Assembly (NCBI GenBank): GCA_016713335.1
Contig: JADJPH010000003.1
Span: 62,001-126,000 of the forward strand
Direction of reading: 5' to 3'
Source of the DNA: Candidatus Fredericiella danica
GTDB lineage: Bacteria > Chloroflexota > Anaerolineae > Caldilineales > Caldilineaceae
DNA length: 64,000 nt
Part shown: positions 1 through 10,260 of the stretch, piece after piece
Layout of the letters: every line of letters begins with the position of its first letter
Position numbering within the stretch: the first letter of the stretch is position 1
Made by a program: the position numbers and the translations under genes
Notes under the pieces: generated by a model
Seen by the model: only the letters and a program-made list of their open reading frames with translations
What the model was told of the DNA's origin: nothing
The model's database searches: none

Positions 1-41
1 CACGCATGAAATCTACTCCTGAACTGGCGGATGGCTGACTA

Positions 42-72
42 CAAGCATCCGGCGCAGGACGCCGGACGCTTG
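42..72 (-). terminator. Hairpin downstream of the first sugar dehydrogenase gene
   Basis: Two 13-base arms at 42-54 and 60-72 pair with one G-T wobble around a 5-base loop (AGGA-type). The hairpin lies just past the stop codon of the leftward gene ending at 144, so it could end or protect that transcript. No clear T-run follows on the minus strand, so a classic intrinsic terminator is not proven. The rest of 1-143 shows no gene. Confidence 0.45.
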
Positions 73-143
73 CTGCCAACCGCTAGATTCTATCAGGAAT
101 CGCCAGGTTGCACCGTGACTTTGGTCTCAACACCGCTTCGCCG

Positions 144-3100
144 CTACTGGCGCCCGATCGCCGGCAGGTAGAGCGCGCGCCCGGGCTCCACTGCAACGGC
201 CATCACTTCCGGTGGGCTCTTCAGGTCATCCCAGAGTTGGCCCAGCGTCGCACCGTCGGCGCCGCCTTCAGCCCGCAAAAAGTCTATGTATTCTTTTGAC
301 GAGCTCTGGTAGTAGAGCACCACGGCAACCGAAACGACTGCGGCCGGCAGGGGATAGATTGTCTCATCCCAGTATTGGCCGTCGGCAAACGTTGCGCCAA
401 CCGGGCGCATCCCTGGTTGATCAAAGTTGGCGACCGTGTAGCCGCGTGGTGGGATCCGGTTGTCCTTGACGGTGTCGTTGTTAAGCACGAAATGGAACGA
501 CTCGCCGGCCGCAAGGCCACGTTCAGTGGCCAATTCGGGCGTAAGACCCTGCTTGACCTCATACACTTTGAGGTATGGATCGGCCTGGAGCACGCCGGAC
601 GCTAGATCATAGTCGCCGGACGAGAAGATCACCTTGCCTGCCGCATCGTACCCTTGCACGGCGAGCCACATGCGCCGTCCTTCCGCATAGCCTGTCGGCA
701 ACTTGTGCCCGGATTCATTGATCACGCGCACGATGGCTGCCTGCTCGGTCCCGCTGGCAACGACGGTCATCGTCAACGAGGCGGCGCGTTGGAGCATGCT
801 GCGCGCCCGCAGTACGGTGGCGTCGAGTTGTGTTGCCTCGGTGCTGGCATTCAGCCGCCAACGCGGATCCTGCAGAAGCTTTGGCGCCCAGGTGTTGCCT
901 CCCACCAGTGCGTGCTCGGGCAGACAGCCGTTTGTCTGGCAATCACGGAAATTGTCACCGATCGCGGCGGTTCCCGTCGTGCGCGGCATGTGACAATCCT
1001 GACAGGTCCGGACCACACCGTCAGGCTTTTTGCCGGCGAATTGCGGCGCGTAGACGCCCGCCGTCGTTGCGTAGTCGCTGTTCAACCACTCTTCGTAGGT
1101 GCGTTCGATCGGGAAGAGATCCCCCTTGGCAAGTGAAGGCGCCGGCGCCCCTGCTGCATTCGGCCAATACTGGCCGCGACCGGCATCCCAGGAGAGCGTC
1201 GGGTTGTCGAGATTGTGGCAGGTGGCGCAGACACGGGCTTCGGTCACAGGATCGACACCCTGCCCAAGAAAACCGGTCTGCCAGGTTGCGCGCGGATGGG
1301 GCGGCGCCGGGTCAATCTGGAATGGTCCACGCCGGTTGTCGAGCGGGTCGAGAATCATCATGGCCGTGCTGACGTGTTCGGGCGGCACCGGCGGCTGGAT
1401 GGCCGCCCGCAAGACGGCGTCGCGGGTCGATGCCGCGTCGCTTGCGCCTGTCGCCACTGGATCCACCATGCGGTGGCAGGTCTCGCAGGCGATGCCGGCG
1501 CTGATGTCGCCCGGCTCCAGCGCACTGCCATCGGCGGCATGGCTGCGACCCGCCAGCCAGCCCTTTGGCGTGTGACACCGCAGGCAGAATTCCCCTGCCC
1601 CTGGCGCATCTTGCTCGGCAACGGCCAGCGCAGCCCAAAACACCGGATCACGCCCGGCCTGCGCCATCATACTGCCGCGCCAGGCGTCGCAGATCGGCGC
1701 CGTGTGGCAGCCGTTGCAGGTGTCTGGATCCACAATCTCGTCAACGATGGTGCCGGGTTGGGTGCCTGGTAGGACGAAATCTGGGTTGGCCGGCAAGCCA
1801 CTCTCGGTCACCGTGATGGGCGCCGTAAGCGTCAACTGAATGGCGCCGGCAGAGAGCTGGGCGCGATTGTTGATGCGCCCTGTGGCATCTGCGGCCACGA
1901 TGGCTTGATACTCAAGTGTGACTGAATCGCCTGCTGCAATGGTTCCCCGCCAGGCCAATACCGGCGCCTGGCTTTCGTCGACGGTCCCTGCCGTGGCGGC
2001 AAGGGTGCCGGGAAGGTAATTGAGACCTGCAGGCAGTGTATCGGTGAGCGTTACCGCTCCCTGCGTCGGTCCCCCACTGTTGTCCATCCGGACTGTGTAC
2101 AACACCAACCCATTGGGCGCGACATTCTCCGGATGGGCACGCTTGGTGGAACTGCTCAAATCGGGGGGTGGCACCGTATTCGTGGCGACACGATACAATC
2201 TGCCGCCATAGTCGAGCATGTATAACTCGCCGGATTCGTCTTCACCAAAAGAAGAAATGAGAAAATCCGTATCAGCCTCCAACTGCGGGGAGGTCCACCC
2301 TGAGCCGTTGCGTGCGATGCTCCAGACCTTGCCAGAGGCAAAGTCGGCATAGAAATAGCGACCGCGCAGCGAGGGGTAAGCCTTGCCGCGGTAGACATAG
2401 CCACCCGTGACCGACCGGGATGCATCGTGTGGGTAGTCGAGGATGGGATCGGTCAGCGTTGAATTGCAGGGAGGGTCTTCGTTGTAGGGGTGAAAGCCTT
2501 CGCGGCAGCGCCAGCCAAAGTTCAGCCCACCTGGCGTGCTCGCAGGGTGCAGATCGATCTCTTCATACGCATTTTGGCCCACATCGCCAAGCCACTGGTC
2601 GCCGGTGACGCGGTCGAAGCTCCAGCGCCAGGGGTTGCGCAATCCAAGATCCCAGATTTCGGGCTTTGCACCCGCCTGCCCAACAAATGGGTTGCCGGCA
2701 GGGATCGTGTAGCCGCCAGTCTTTCCGACCTGGAGGCGCAGCATCTTGCCAAGAATGGTATCGAGGCGCTGTCCAGAATTGAGCGGATCGCCACCGCTTC
2801 CTCCGTCGCCCAAACCGATATAGAGATGTCCATCTTGGCCAAATGCGATCAGCCCGCCATTGTGGTTGGTGTAGGGCTGGTTGCGCACGAGGATGCGTTC
2901 CTCGCTTGTCGGGTCAGCCCGGTCAGTATCGCCCGACACGCGGAAGCGGGCAATGACGGTGTCGTAGCCGTCATTCGGTTCGCCCGACGGTGGTGGCGCC
3001 AGGTTTTTGTCTTTGTGATTGTACGAAACGAAAAAATAGCCTTCGGTTGCATAGTCTGGGGGGAAGGCAATACTCAGTAGACCGGCTTCGCCGGCTCTAC

Positions 3101-3398
3101 CCACGCGATCTGAGATATCGAGGAATGGCGTGGGCAGCACCTGGCCATTTTTGACGATCTTGACCCTGCCGTCTTGCTCTACCACGAAGAGACGGCCTGA
3201 ACCGTCTCCGGCGCCGGTCACAAAGATAGGCTCCGAAAATGAGTCTGCAATCTTGTCAAAACGAAGGTCGCTCGCAACGGGCGCCGCTGGTGCATCGCGC
3301 ACAGTGACGATTGCCAGCGCAATCACTGCCGCAATCGCCAGCACAACACGGAATGCCGCCGACTGCCGGCGCAAGAACTTGGGGCTGTTCGCTGTCAT
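144..3398 (-). CDS. Secreted PQQ-type sugar dehydrogenase fused to a pentahaem cytochrome region
   Basis: 1084 residues. A signal/anchor segment lies at about 15-38. Residues ~45-405 form a glucose/sorbosone dehydrogenase six-blade propeller, with the catalytic-type His in TNHNGG (~179) and a GLGDGG stretch after it. Residues ~415-530 look like a DUF11 secretion-type beta domain (DTLPAGL). The C-terminal third holds five CxxCH haem sites: CNGCH ~561, CLRCH ~605, CETCH ~638, CATCH ~724, CQDCH ~799. The protein ends in ALYLPAIGRQ. Inference: an extracytoplasmic sugar oxidase that passes electrons to its own haems. The gene follows its paralogue by 21 bases with an AAGGAAGGG ribosome site, so the two form an operon. 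The substrate cannot be told from sequence. Confidence 0.85.
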   Translation of the reverse strand: MTANSPKFLRRQSAAFRVVLAIAAVIALAIVTVRDAPAAPVASDLRFDKIADSFSEPIFVTGAGDGSGRLFVVEQDGRVKIVKNGQVLPTPFLDISDRVGRAGEAGLLSIAFPPDYATEGYFFVSYNHKDKNLAPPPSGEPNDGYDTVIARFRVSGDTDRADPTSEERILVRNQPYTNHNGGLIAFGQDGHLYIGLGDGGSGGDPLNSGQRLDTILGKMLRLQVGKTGGYTIPAGNPFVGQAGAKPEIWDLGLRNPWRWSFDRVTGDQWLGDVGQNAYEEIDLHPASTPGGLNFGWRCREGFHPYNEDPPCNSTLTDPILDYPHDASRSVTGGYVYRGKAYPSLRGRYFYADFASGKVWSIARNGSGWTSPQLEADTDFLISSFGEDESGELYMLDYGGRLYRVATNTVPPPDLSSSTKRAHPENVAPNGLVLYTVRMDNSGGPTQGAVTLTDTLPAGLNYLPGTLAATAGTVDESQAPVLAWRGTIAAGDSVTLEYQAIVAADATGRINNRAQLSAGAIQLTLTAPITVTESGLPANPDFVLPGTQPGTIVDEIVDPDTCNGCHTAPICDAWRGSMMAQAGRDPVFWAALAVAEQDAPGAGEFCLRCHTPKGWLAGRSHAADGSALEPGDISAGIACETCHRMVDPVATGASDAASTRDAVLRAAIQPPVPPEHVSTAMMILDPLDNRRGPFQIDPAPPHPRATWQTGFLGQGVDPVTEARVCATCHNLDNPTLSWDAGRGQYWPNAAGAPAPSLAKGDLFPIERTYEEWLNSDYATTAGVYAPQFAGKKPDGVVRTCQDCHMPRTTGTAAIGDNFRDCQTNGCLPEHALVGGNTWAPKLLQDPRWRLNASTEATQLDATVLRARSMLQRAASLTMTVVASGTEQAAIVRVINESGHKLPTGYAEGRRMWLAVQGYDAAGKVIFSSGDYDLASGVLQADPYLKVYEVKQGLTPELATERGLAAGESFHFVLNNDTVKDNRIPPRGYTVANFDQPGMRPVGATFADGQYWDETIYPLPAAVVSVAVVLYYQSSSKEYIDFLRAEGGADGATLGQLWDDLKSPPEVMAVAVEPGRALYLPAIGRQ

Positions 3399-3418
3399 CG
3401 GATCCCTTCCTTTGCCGG

Positions 3419-6400
3419 TTAACGTTCAACCTGGGGCATAAATTGTAGTACCTTGCTCACGGAAATTACCACAGGCGCCGTAGCCTCCAATCCACCGCGA
3501 TCACGGATCCGGTATTCAAGACGAATCTCACCTTCGAAGCCAGGCTTTGGCGTGAAGACGAGACGATTGCCCTTGACGTTGGCAACCCCAGTGCTGGGCG
3601 GTTCCACCGCAACGAGCGTCAGTACATCACCGGGATCGGGATCGACATCGTTGGCCAGGACATCCAGCGACAGTGTGACACCTGTCTTTACGATCGCATG
3701 GTCCTCAACCGCCCGTGGGGCCGTGTTGCCCGTACCGGAGGGTGTCCCGGTGGGCGTTGGCGTCGGCGTACGTGTCGAAGCCGGCGCCGGCGTACGTGTT
3801 GCGGTTGGTGTGGCCGTGGGCGTTGCCGTGGTTGTCACCCCAGGCTTTGGCGTCTGGGTTACCGTCGGCGTAGGGGTGCGCGTCGACGTTGCCGTGGCGG
3901 TCGGCGCCGGTGTGCGCGAGGCCGTCGGCGTGGGCGTTGGCACCCCGTATGTCACGTCAATGGCGGCCATTGCTTCGGGCGGACTCTTGAGGTCGTCCCA
4001 CATCGTGCCCAACGTGACGCCGTCAGGCCCACCCATTGTGCGCAAGAAGTCGACGTACTCTTTGGATGACAACTGATAATAGAGCGTTGCCCGCACGCGC
4101 GTGGTCTGTGCCGGGAGGACAAAATTGAGGTCGTCCCAGTGCTGGCCATCGGCATAGGTAGCGCCGATGGGGCGCATGCCTGGACGGTCAAAGGCCGGAT
4201 TTGTGAAGCCGCGCGGGGGGATGCGATTGTCTTTGAGGATCGTGTTGTTCAAGACAAAGTGGAACGATTCGCCGGCCTGTTTGCCGAGCACAGTCGCCAA
4301 TTCAGGCGTAATCCCTGTTTTACTTCGTAGACTGTCAGCGCCGGGTCTTCGGTCAAAATGCCGGTCGCCGGATCGTACGCACCACTCACATAGAGGCGCG
4401 TACCGGCGGCGTCAAAGGCTTCCAGCATCAGCCACATCCGCCGCCCTTCGGCATAGCCTGTCGGCAGTTTGTGCCCGGTTTCATTGGTGATGCGCACCGC
4501 CACACTTTTGACGCCACCGGCATTGGCCAGCGTGGCGGTCAGCGTTGCCGCCCGCTGCAGCATGGCCCGCGCCGCCAACGTCGTTTCGTCAAGCGCCCCG
4601 CTATCTGCCTGTGCATTCAAGCGCCAGCGCGCATCCTTGAGCAATTGCGGCGCCCACGTGTTGCCACCCACAAGTTCATGCACCGGCAAGCAACCGTTGG
4701 TCACGCAATCACGCGTGGCGCCACCAAACAGCGCGGCGTCGCCGGTGGCACGGGGCATATGGCAGTCTTGACAACTGCGGACGATGCCGTCGGGCTTGCT
4801 GCCTGCAAACAGCGGCGCATAGACGCCCTGTTTGGCATAGGTGCTGGCAAGCCATTCGTCATAGGTGCGCTCGATTGGAAAGAGCGCATCCTGCGCCACC
4901 GAGGGCGGGGGCTGATTGGCGCTGTTCGGCCAGTATTGGTCGCGCGCAGCGTCCCACGAGAGTGTTGGGTTGTCCAACGTGTGGCAGGAGCCACACATGG
5001 AAGACTCGGTCACGGCATCCGCCGCTTGCCCCAGAAAGTCCGTGCGCCAGGTCGCCTTTGGATGCGGTGGCGCCGCGTCAAGCGCAAAGGGTCCACGCCG
5101 GTTGTCTTCTGGGTCAAGGATGATCATGGCGCTTCCGGGCTGATCGGGCGGTGGGGTGGCAGCCAATGCCGCCCTTACCGCGGCGTCATAGTTCGCAGCC
5201 TCATCGGTTTGGGAAGGCTTCGGGGCGACCATGCGATGGCAGAACGCGCACGAGATGCCACTTTGAATATCAACGGCGTTCAATGCCGAGCCGTCGGTCG
5301 GATGGCTGCGTCCCTCAAACCAACCTTTCGGCGTGTGGCAGCGCAAACAGTAATCGCCGGAACCGGGTGCATCCTGTTCCGCTACATGAAGCGCTGCCCA
5401 GAACAGCGGATCGCGCCCGGCTTGTGACATCATGCTACCACGCCAGGTCTGATAGATGGGATCGGTATGGCAACTGCTGCACGCGGTCGGATCCGCAATG
5501 GCATCGATGAGCGCGCCAGGCTGCGTGCCCGGCAGTTTGAAATCAGGCGCCACAAACGGCGTCGAGGTGGGTGTGCTGGTCGGGGTATTCGTCGGCGTGT
5601 TTGTCGGCGGCGCTACAGTCGGCGTTGGGGTTGTCGTTGCGGTCGGCGCCCCGATCGGTGTATTCGTGGGCGTGGGTGTCATTGTCGCCGGCGCTGCTGT
5701 TGCCGTCGCCGTCGCAGTTGCCGTCGGCGGTGGCGCAGTGGATGCGATCTTGTAGAGACCGCCCCCGACATAGTCGAGCAAATACAACTCGCCAACCTCA
5801 TCTTCGCCGAACGAGGCGATGTAGTAGTTGGTGTCGAGCTCCAGTTGGCTGGTCCAACCCGCACCGTTGTCCGCTGCGCTCCAGAGTTCGCCGGAGATAT
5901 AATCGCCGTAGAAGTATCGCCCCTGCATCGCCGGATACGCCGTCCCCCGGTATACGTAGCCGCCGGTCACTGAACGGGGAAAGCCGTCGTGCGGATATTC
6001 GAGGATCGGGTCAGTCAGCGGTCCGGGACACGGCGGGGTCTCATTGAAAGCATGAAATCCTTCCCGGCAACGCCAGCCAAAATTCAGCCCCCCTGGCGTC
6101 CCCTCCGGGTGCAGGCTGATCTCTTCCCACCAGCCCTGGCCCACATCGCCGATCAATAGATCTTTGGTGGTGCGGTCAAAGCTCCACCGCCACGGGTTGC
6201 GGAGACCCGAATCCCAGATCTCGGGCAGCGCCCCTGAGACGCCGATGTAGGGGTTCGTGGGTGGAATGGAGTACCCACCGGTCGAACCGACCTTGATGCG
6301 CAACATCTTGCCTAACAAGGTGTCCAGCCGCTGACCGGAATTGAAGGGGTCGGCGGTGTAACCCGCCGCAGAGCCACCGTCGCCCAGGCCGATATAGAGA

Positions 6401-6973
6401 TTTCCGTCAGGTCCAAACGCGATCTGCCCACCATTGCTGGTTGGTGAAGGGCTGGTTGCGTAGCAGGATCCGTTCTTCACTCGCCGGATCCGCGACATTC
6501 GGGTTGGCAGTGACGCGGAAGCGGGCAACCACCGTATCGTAGCCATCGTTAATCTCGCCAGCCGGTGGTGGCGCAAGATTCTGGTCGATGTGGTTGTAAT
6601 AGACATAGAACACGCCGGAAGCAGCGTAATTGGGCGGAAAGGCAACGCTGAGCAGCCCTGCTTCGCCAAAAACCTTGACGCGGTCGCGGATGTCCAGAAA
6701 CGGCGTTGCCAACACCTGGCCGTTTTGGATGATCTTGATCACACCGCCGCGCTCGACTACGAAGAGCCGGTTCGAGCCATCTCCAGCATGTGTGATAAAG
6801 ACGGGATTGGCAAACCCCGAAACAACCGGCTGCAACGCAATGCTGCTGCCACCCTGCGCTGAGCTGATACTGTACTTACCGGCGATCCATGACGTCACCA
6901 ACGCCATGAGCGTCAGCATGACGCTGAGACCAACCATGTGCACACGGGTTGAATGGACTTGTTGCGGTTTCAT
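3419..6973 (-). CDS. Second secreted sugar dehydrogenase/pentahaem cytochrome, frameshifted twice
   Basis: Paralogue of the next gene. Repaired length is about 1184 residues. Order: signal/anchor (~15-35), dehydrogenase propeller (~45-410), a Pro-Thr-rich linker, five CxxCH sites (CSSCH, CLRCH, CAFCH, CGSCH, CQDCH at about 495-740), a second PT linker, then a cadherin/Ig-like domain ending in LQFMPQVER. It lacks the DUF11 domain of its neighbour. Two frame breaks: an extra base at about 6437, whose removal restores the His codon of TNHNGG, and a missing G near 4308 at VYEVKQG. The two cancel, so total length stays a multiple of three. Start ATG at 6973 has a TAGGAA site upstream. Probably functional apart from sequencing error. 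Confidence 0.8.
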
Positions 6974-7075
6974 CAGTTCCTATATTTACAATAGCAGGCT
7001 TTGCCAGCACAAACCGGCGCGGCATTCTACTATAATACGGGCACTGATGCGAGTGATGAGCTTTCAAAATGCTGA

Positions 7076-9195
7076 TCACGGGGTTTTCAGGGCGGAGAGT
7101 GCAACGGCAAGATGATGACGCGGGTGGGCGGAAAACGCGTGACATTGGGAGCCGTCAGGAAAGTCCACGTTCCAGTTCTCCCAGGTCGTTGGATAACCGG
7201 CCTTTACCCAGCGCCCCCAACGCAACCGGATGATATCGATGACGTCTTGCGGCCGGCCCATCATCTGCAGCGCCTCGAACACATAGTGATGCATGAATGG
7301 GCTGGCAAGCACCGGCGTGCCAACCAGCAGCCCGTCATCGAGGTATAGTGATCGTTGCACGACCGCGTCCAGCAGGCGATTGCATTCATGCGAGGGGAGG
7401 CTTTGGGTGAGCACGACCAACGCCGCACTCAGTTGTGAGTAAGTGGTCCGCTCTCTGTCGTCCCACCAGCGCGCGCCCCGCCAAAAAGCTTCGCGAACGG
7501 CGTGCTGGAGATTTTCGGCGCGTGCATGCCAGGTGGCAGCATCCGCGGCCAGTTCAAGGCGTTCGGCAAGTGCACACGCTATTTGCAGCCCCAGCAGGTA
7601 GTGTAAATTGTAGATCGCATTTGGCTCGTTGCGCGACACCGGCGCCCAGTCCAAAAATAACCGGCGTCCAGGCTGGCTTCGTATCAACCCATCGTCGCCC
7701 ACATCCCGGGCAAAGCGATCAAGCATCCGTTGCAAGACCGGCCACTGTGTCCTGATGAAGGCTGTGTCACCCGTGAGTTTAAGCGCCAACTGCAATAGCT
7801 CGATCCACATGAAATTGTAGTCGACGATCGTGTAGGCATGCACCTCGCCGGGGACCACACTCGGGAGCACGCCGTCCGGGTAAGCGCCTTTGGCAGCCAC
7901 CGTGATCACGTTCAATAGTGGACGTACGTCGTCCGTCAGGTGCGACATGACGAGCGCTTCGGGCAACGCATCGCCCACCCATTGCGAACTTTCGCGCCAG
8001 ACACAGTCAACAAAGGTTTCCTGCATACAGGCGCGCAGGGTTGTTTCACACATCGCGGCGATTGCGTCCAGTTCTTCGTCGCCTGAGTTCAGCGGCTGTG
8101 GCGCTGGCAGCGGATACTCAGCGACATTTGCAAAGAAGCGCACTGCGGTGTCGGGTCCCGTGGGGCCCAGCAGCACGAAGAGAATGTACCGGCCGCCGCG
8201 CATTGTAAAGTTTCGGCGCGTTGATCGCCGGCGCGCAACTGGAGGCAGTCAGTCAACTGGACGCGGCAGTAGGTGGCGGGGTCGGAGAGCACAAGTTCGC
8301 CGTCGTGTAGCTTGTCTGCATAGCTTACCAGCAGCGTTTCCTCACCACCTGCCCCCCGCACTTCCACGATCCCCTGGCATGTGTAGTCGCGGCCGAGATC
8401 GCAAAGCCATCCTACAGCCTCGGCTTTGGCAAGCCGCACCGCAATCCAACCTGCGCTGTCCTGTTGTAATGTGATGCGCGAACGACGTGGCCAAATTCGG
8501 CGTACAAGATCATGGGCATCCGTTGTGCCAAACAGAGAACTAACGCTTTCTCGCACCTCGAACGGCGTGAGCGGGACGACGCGCTCGCTTGGATAGGGCA
8601 GTGAGCGTCGCTGGAGATGGGACCACGGCGCACCGCCCGCTGGCGCGACAATCCGAGCCTGCGCCCAGCCGCTGTCGTCGTACGGCGCCATCTGCCAGCC
8701 ATCCTCTTGTGCCAGGTTCATAACCCCGACCCCGCTGCCGTAAATCGAAACACGCAGCGAGTCCGGCGCATGCACCGCGTTGACACGCACCTTCCATGCA
8801 TTGCTCGTGTGTGCCACGGGTTGACCATCCACATAAAGCGCCGCCAGGACACCTGCTGCCGCACGATGTACGTAGGAAAAGTGCGAATAGCCGGGCTGGT
8901 AGACCTGAACCGCGATGCAATTCTCACCGGGCACGAGATGGTGAGACAGGTCGATGGCATCCACCTGCTGGGACCAGGGCCACGACCGTGCCGGGCCGCG
9001 TGCCACGAAACGGCCGTTCACCCAGAGCCGATACCTGCTGTCGGCCGTGATGTGGAGCTCGGCGCGCTGCCGCGGGGTGGTGGAAACCAAAATGACCGGC
9101 GACCGAAAGTCTAGATAGACCTCGTGCAGGTCAAATGGATGCGCGGGTCCGATCCAGCCGGCGTCCTGTGGGAATAGATCGGATACTTCCGTCAT
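7076..9195 (-). CDS. GH78-like alpha-L-rhamnosidase, frameshifted
   Basis: The repaired protein is about 706 residues. The N-terminal half has a beta-sandwich sugar-binding look (YRLWVNGRFVARGP, about 55-70) typical of GH78 jelly-roll domains. The C-terminal half is an alpha/alpha six-hairpin domain with DCVWRESSQWVGDA, matching the catalytic acid region of GH78. No signal peptide is seen, so it probably acts inside the cell on imported oligosaccharides. One T is missing near 8208; restoring it joins AETF to TMRGGRY and makes the length a multiple of three. The start codon overlaps the stop of the upstream URO-D-like gene as ATGA, so the two are translationally coupled. Rhamnose import and isomerase genes upstream support the substrate. 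Confidence 0.75.
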
Positions 9196-10176
9196 GGTGT
9201 GTGATATTGTGCCGCCAGGCGTTTCACCGTTCCGTAAGCGCGCACCAATCGCAGCGGTGGGATGTCGGGCTGTACAAAGTGCCCGGTGTTGAAGATAAAG
9301 CCGCCGCCAGGGCCATAGATGGCGAAGCGCTTCGTGATGTATTCGTCCAACTCATCCCCTTCATAGGCGAGCAGGCCATCGATCACATCGAGTGAGCCGT
9401 AGATCGTGATCTTGTCGCCGTAGCGATCCTTGATCGTCTGCGGATCCATGCCGGAGCTCTCTTGGACCGGGTGTAGGGAGTCGTAACCGATCTCCACGAT
9501 TTCATCCATGATCTGCATGATATAGCCGTCACTGTGTAGATTCACGAACAGGCCGATCTCATGTGCATGGGCGACGACGCGCCGGCTGTAGGGACCGATC
9601 AGGTTGCGCCACGTGCGGGGGTTGAAGAGCATCGTGTTGTTGCTGCCCCAGTCATCCGACAACGTGATGCCATCGGCGCCGGCCTCTTTAAGGCTCTCCA
9701 CCAACCCGCAGAGCCAATCTGCGTAGCGATCAAACCAGCCCGCCATGATTTTGGGCTGCGCACCCAGGTTCATCCAGCAGTTTTCAATCCCGATGATCCG
9801 GCTTGTCCCTTCGACCATACCCCAGACATGGGCCAGGATATAGCGTTTGCTGCCTTGTTGCCGGACGGCTTCCACGACATTGAGACCCGCAAAGTCATAG
9901 TTCCAATCGTTGTGTGTGATCCACTTGGGATCGTGCGGGTCGCCCGGATCATAGTCCGGTAATTCCTTGACATCCCACATTCGCCCAGTCTGATTAGGGT
10001 ACGGAATGTAGCCAAGAAAAAAATCGATACCAAACTCGTCAAGGAACTGCTCACGTGTTCCCCATTCAGCCTCCAATTTATCCAGAAACTGGCGCTGATA
10101 GAGCCAGCAATCCACCGGCGTCCGATCCGTCGTCCCCCCGCCTCAACGTAGCCTTCACACGCTCTTTATGATTCAC
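9192..10176 (-). CDS. Uroporphyrinogen decarboxylase (URO-D) family protein, frameshifted near the start
   Basis: About 327 residues after repair. The URO-D fold family includes haem-pathway decarboxylases and corrinoid-dependent methyltransferases of the MtaA/MtbA type. Visible features are RTPVDCW near the N-terminus, GADGITLSDDWGS, NLHSDGYI and HPVQESSGMD, with a terminal NTGHFVQPDIPP close to methyltransferase-type members. The first ~13 codons lie in another frame: one extra G in the six-G run at 10134-10139 breaks the gene, and removing it gives a start at GTG 10176 (NHKERVKATLRRG). The ribosome site GAGAGAAG is supplied by the flanking repeat. Because it is fused by ATGA overlap to a rhamnosidase gene, a role in sugar metabolism is more likely than haem synthesis; the exact reaction is unknown. 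Confidence 0.7.
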
Positions 10177-10179
10177 GCT

Positions 10180-10260
10180 CTTCTCTCTCTCTCTCTCTGT
10201 CCCTGTCTCTCTCTCTCTCTCTGTCTCTCTGTCTCTCTGTCTCCCTGTCTCTTTGTCTCA
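10180..10260 (-). repeat. Purine-rich octamer-type array starting at a stop codon
   Basis: On the minus strand the TGA stop of the DUF4037 gene runs straight into units of AGACAAAG, AGACAGGG and AGACAGAG, then decays to GA dinucleotides before the next gene's GTG start. The array is purine-rich on the coding strand of the gene it follows. It forms the whole spacer between the two genes and provides the ribosome site of the downstream one. Confidence 0.85.

Noticed and set aside
3453..4076. Plus-strand frame rich in GVGVGVRV
   Set aside because: It is the antisense of the PT-rich linkers in the second dehydrogenase gene and has no ribosome site or family match.
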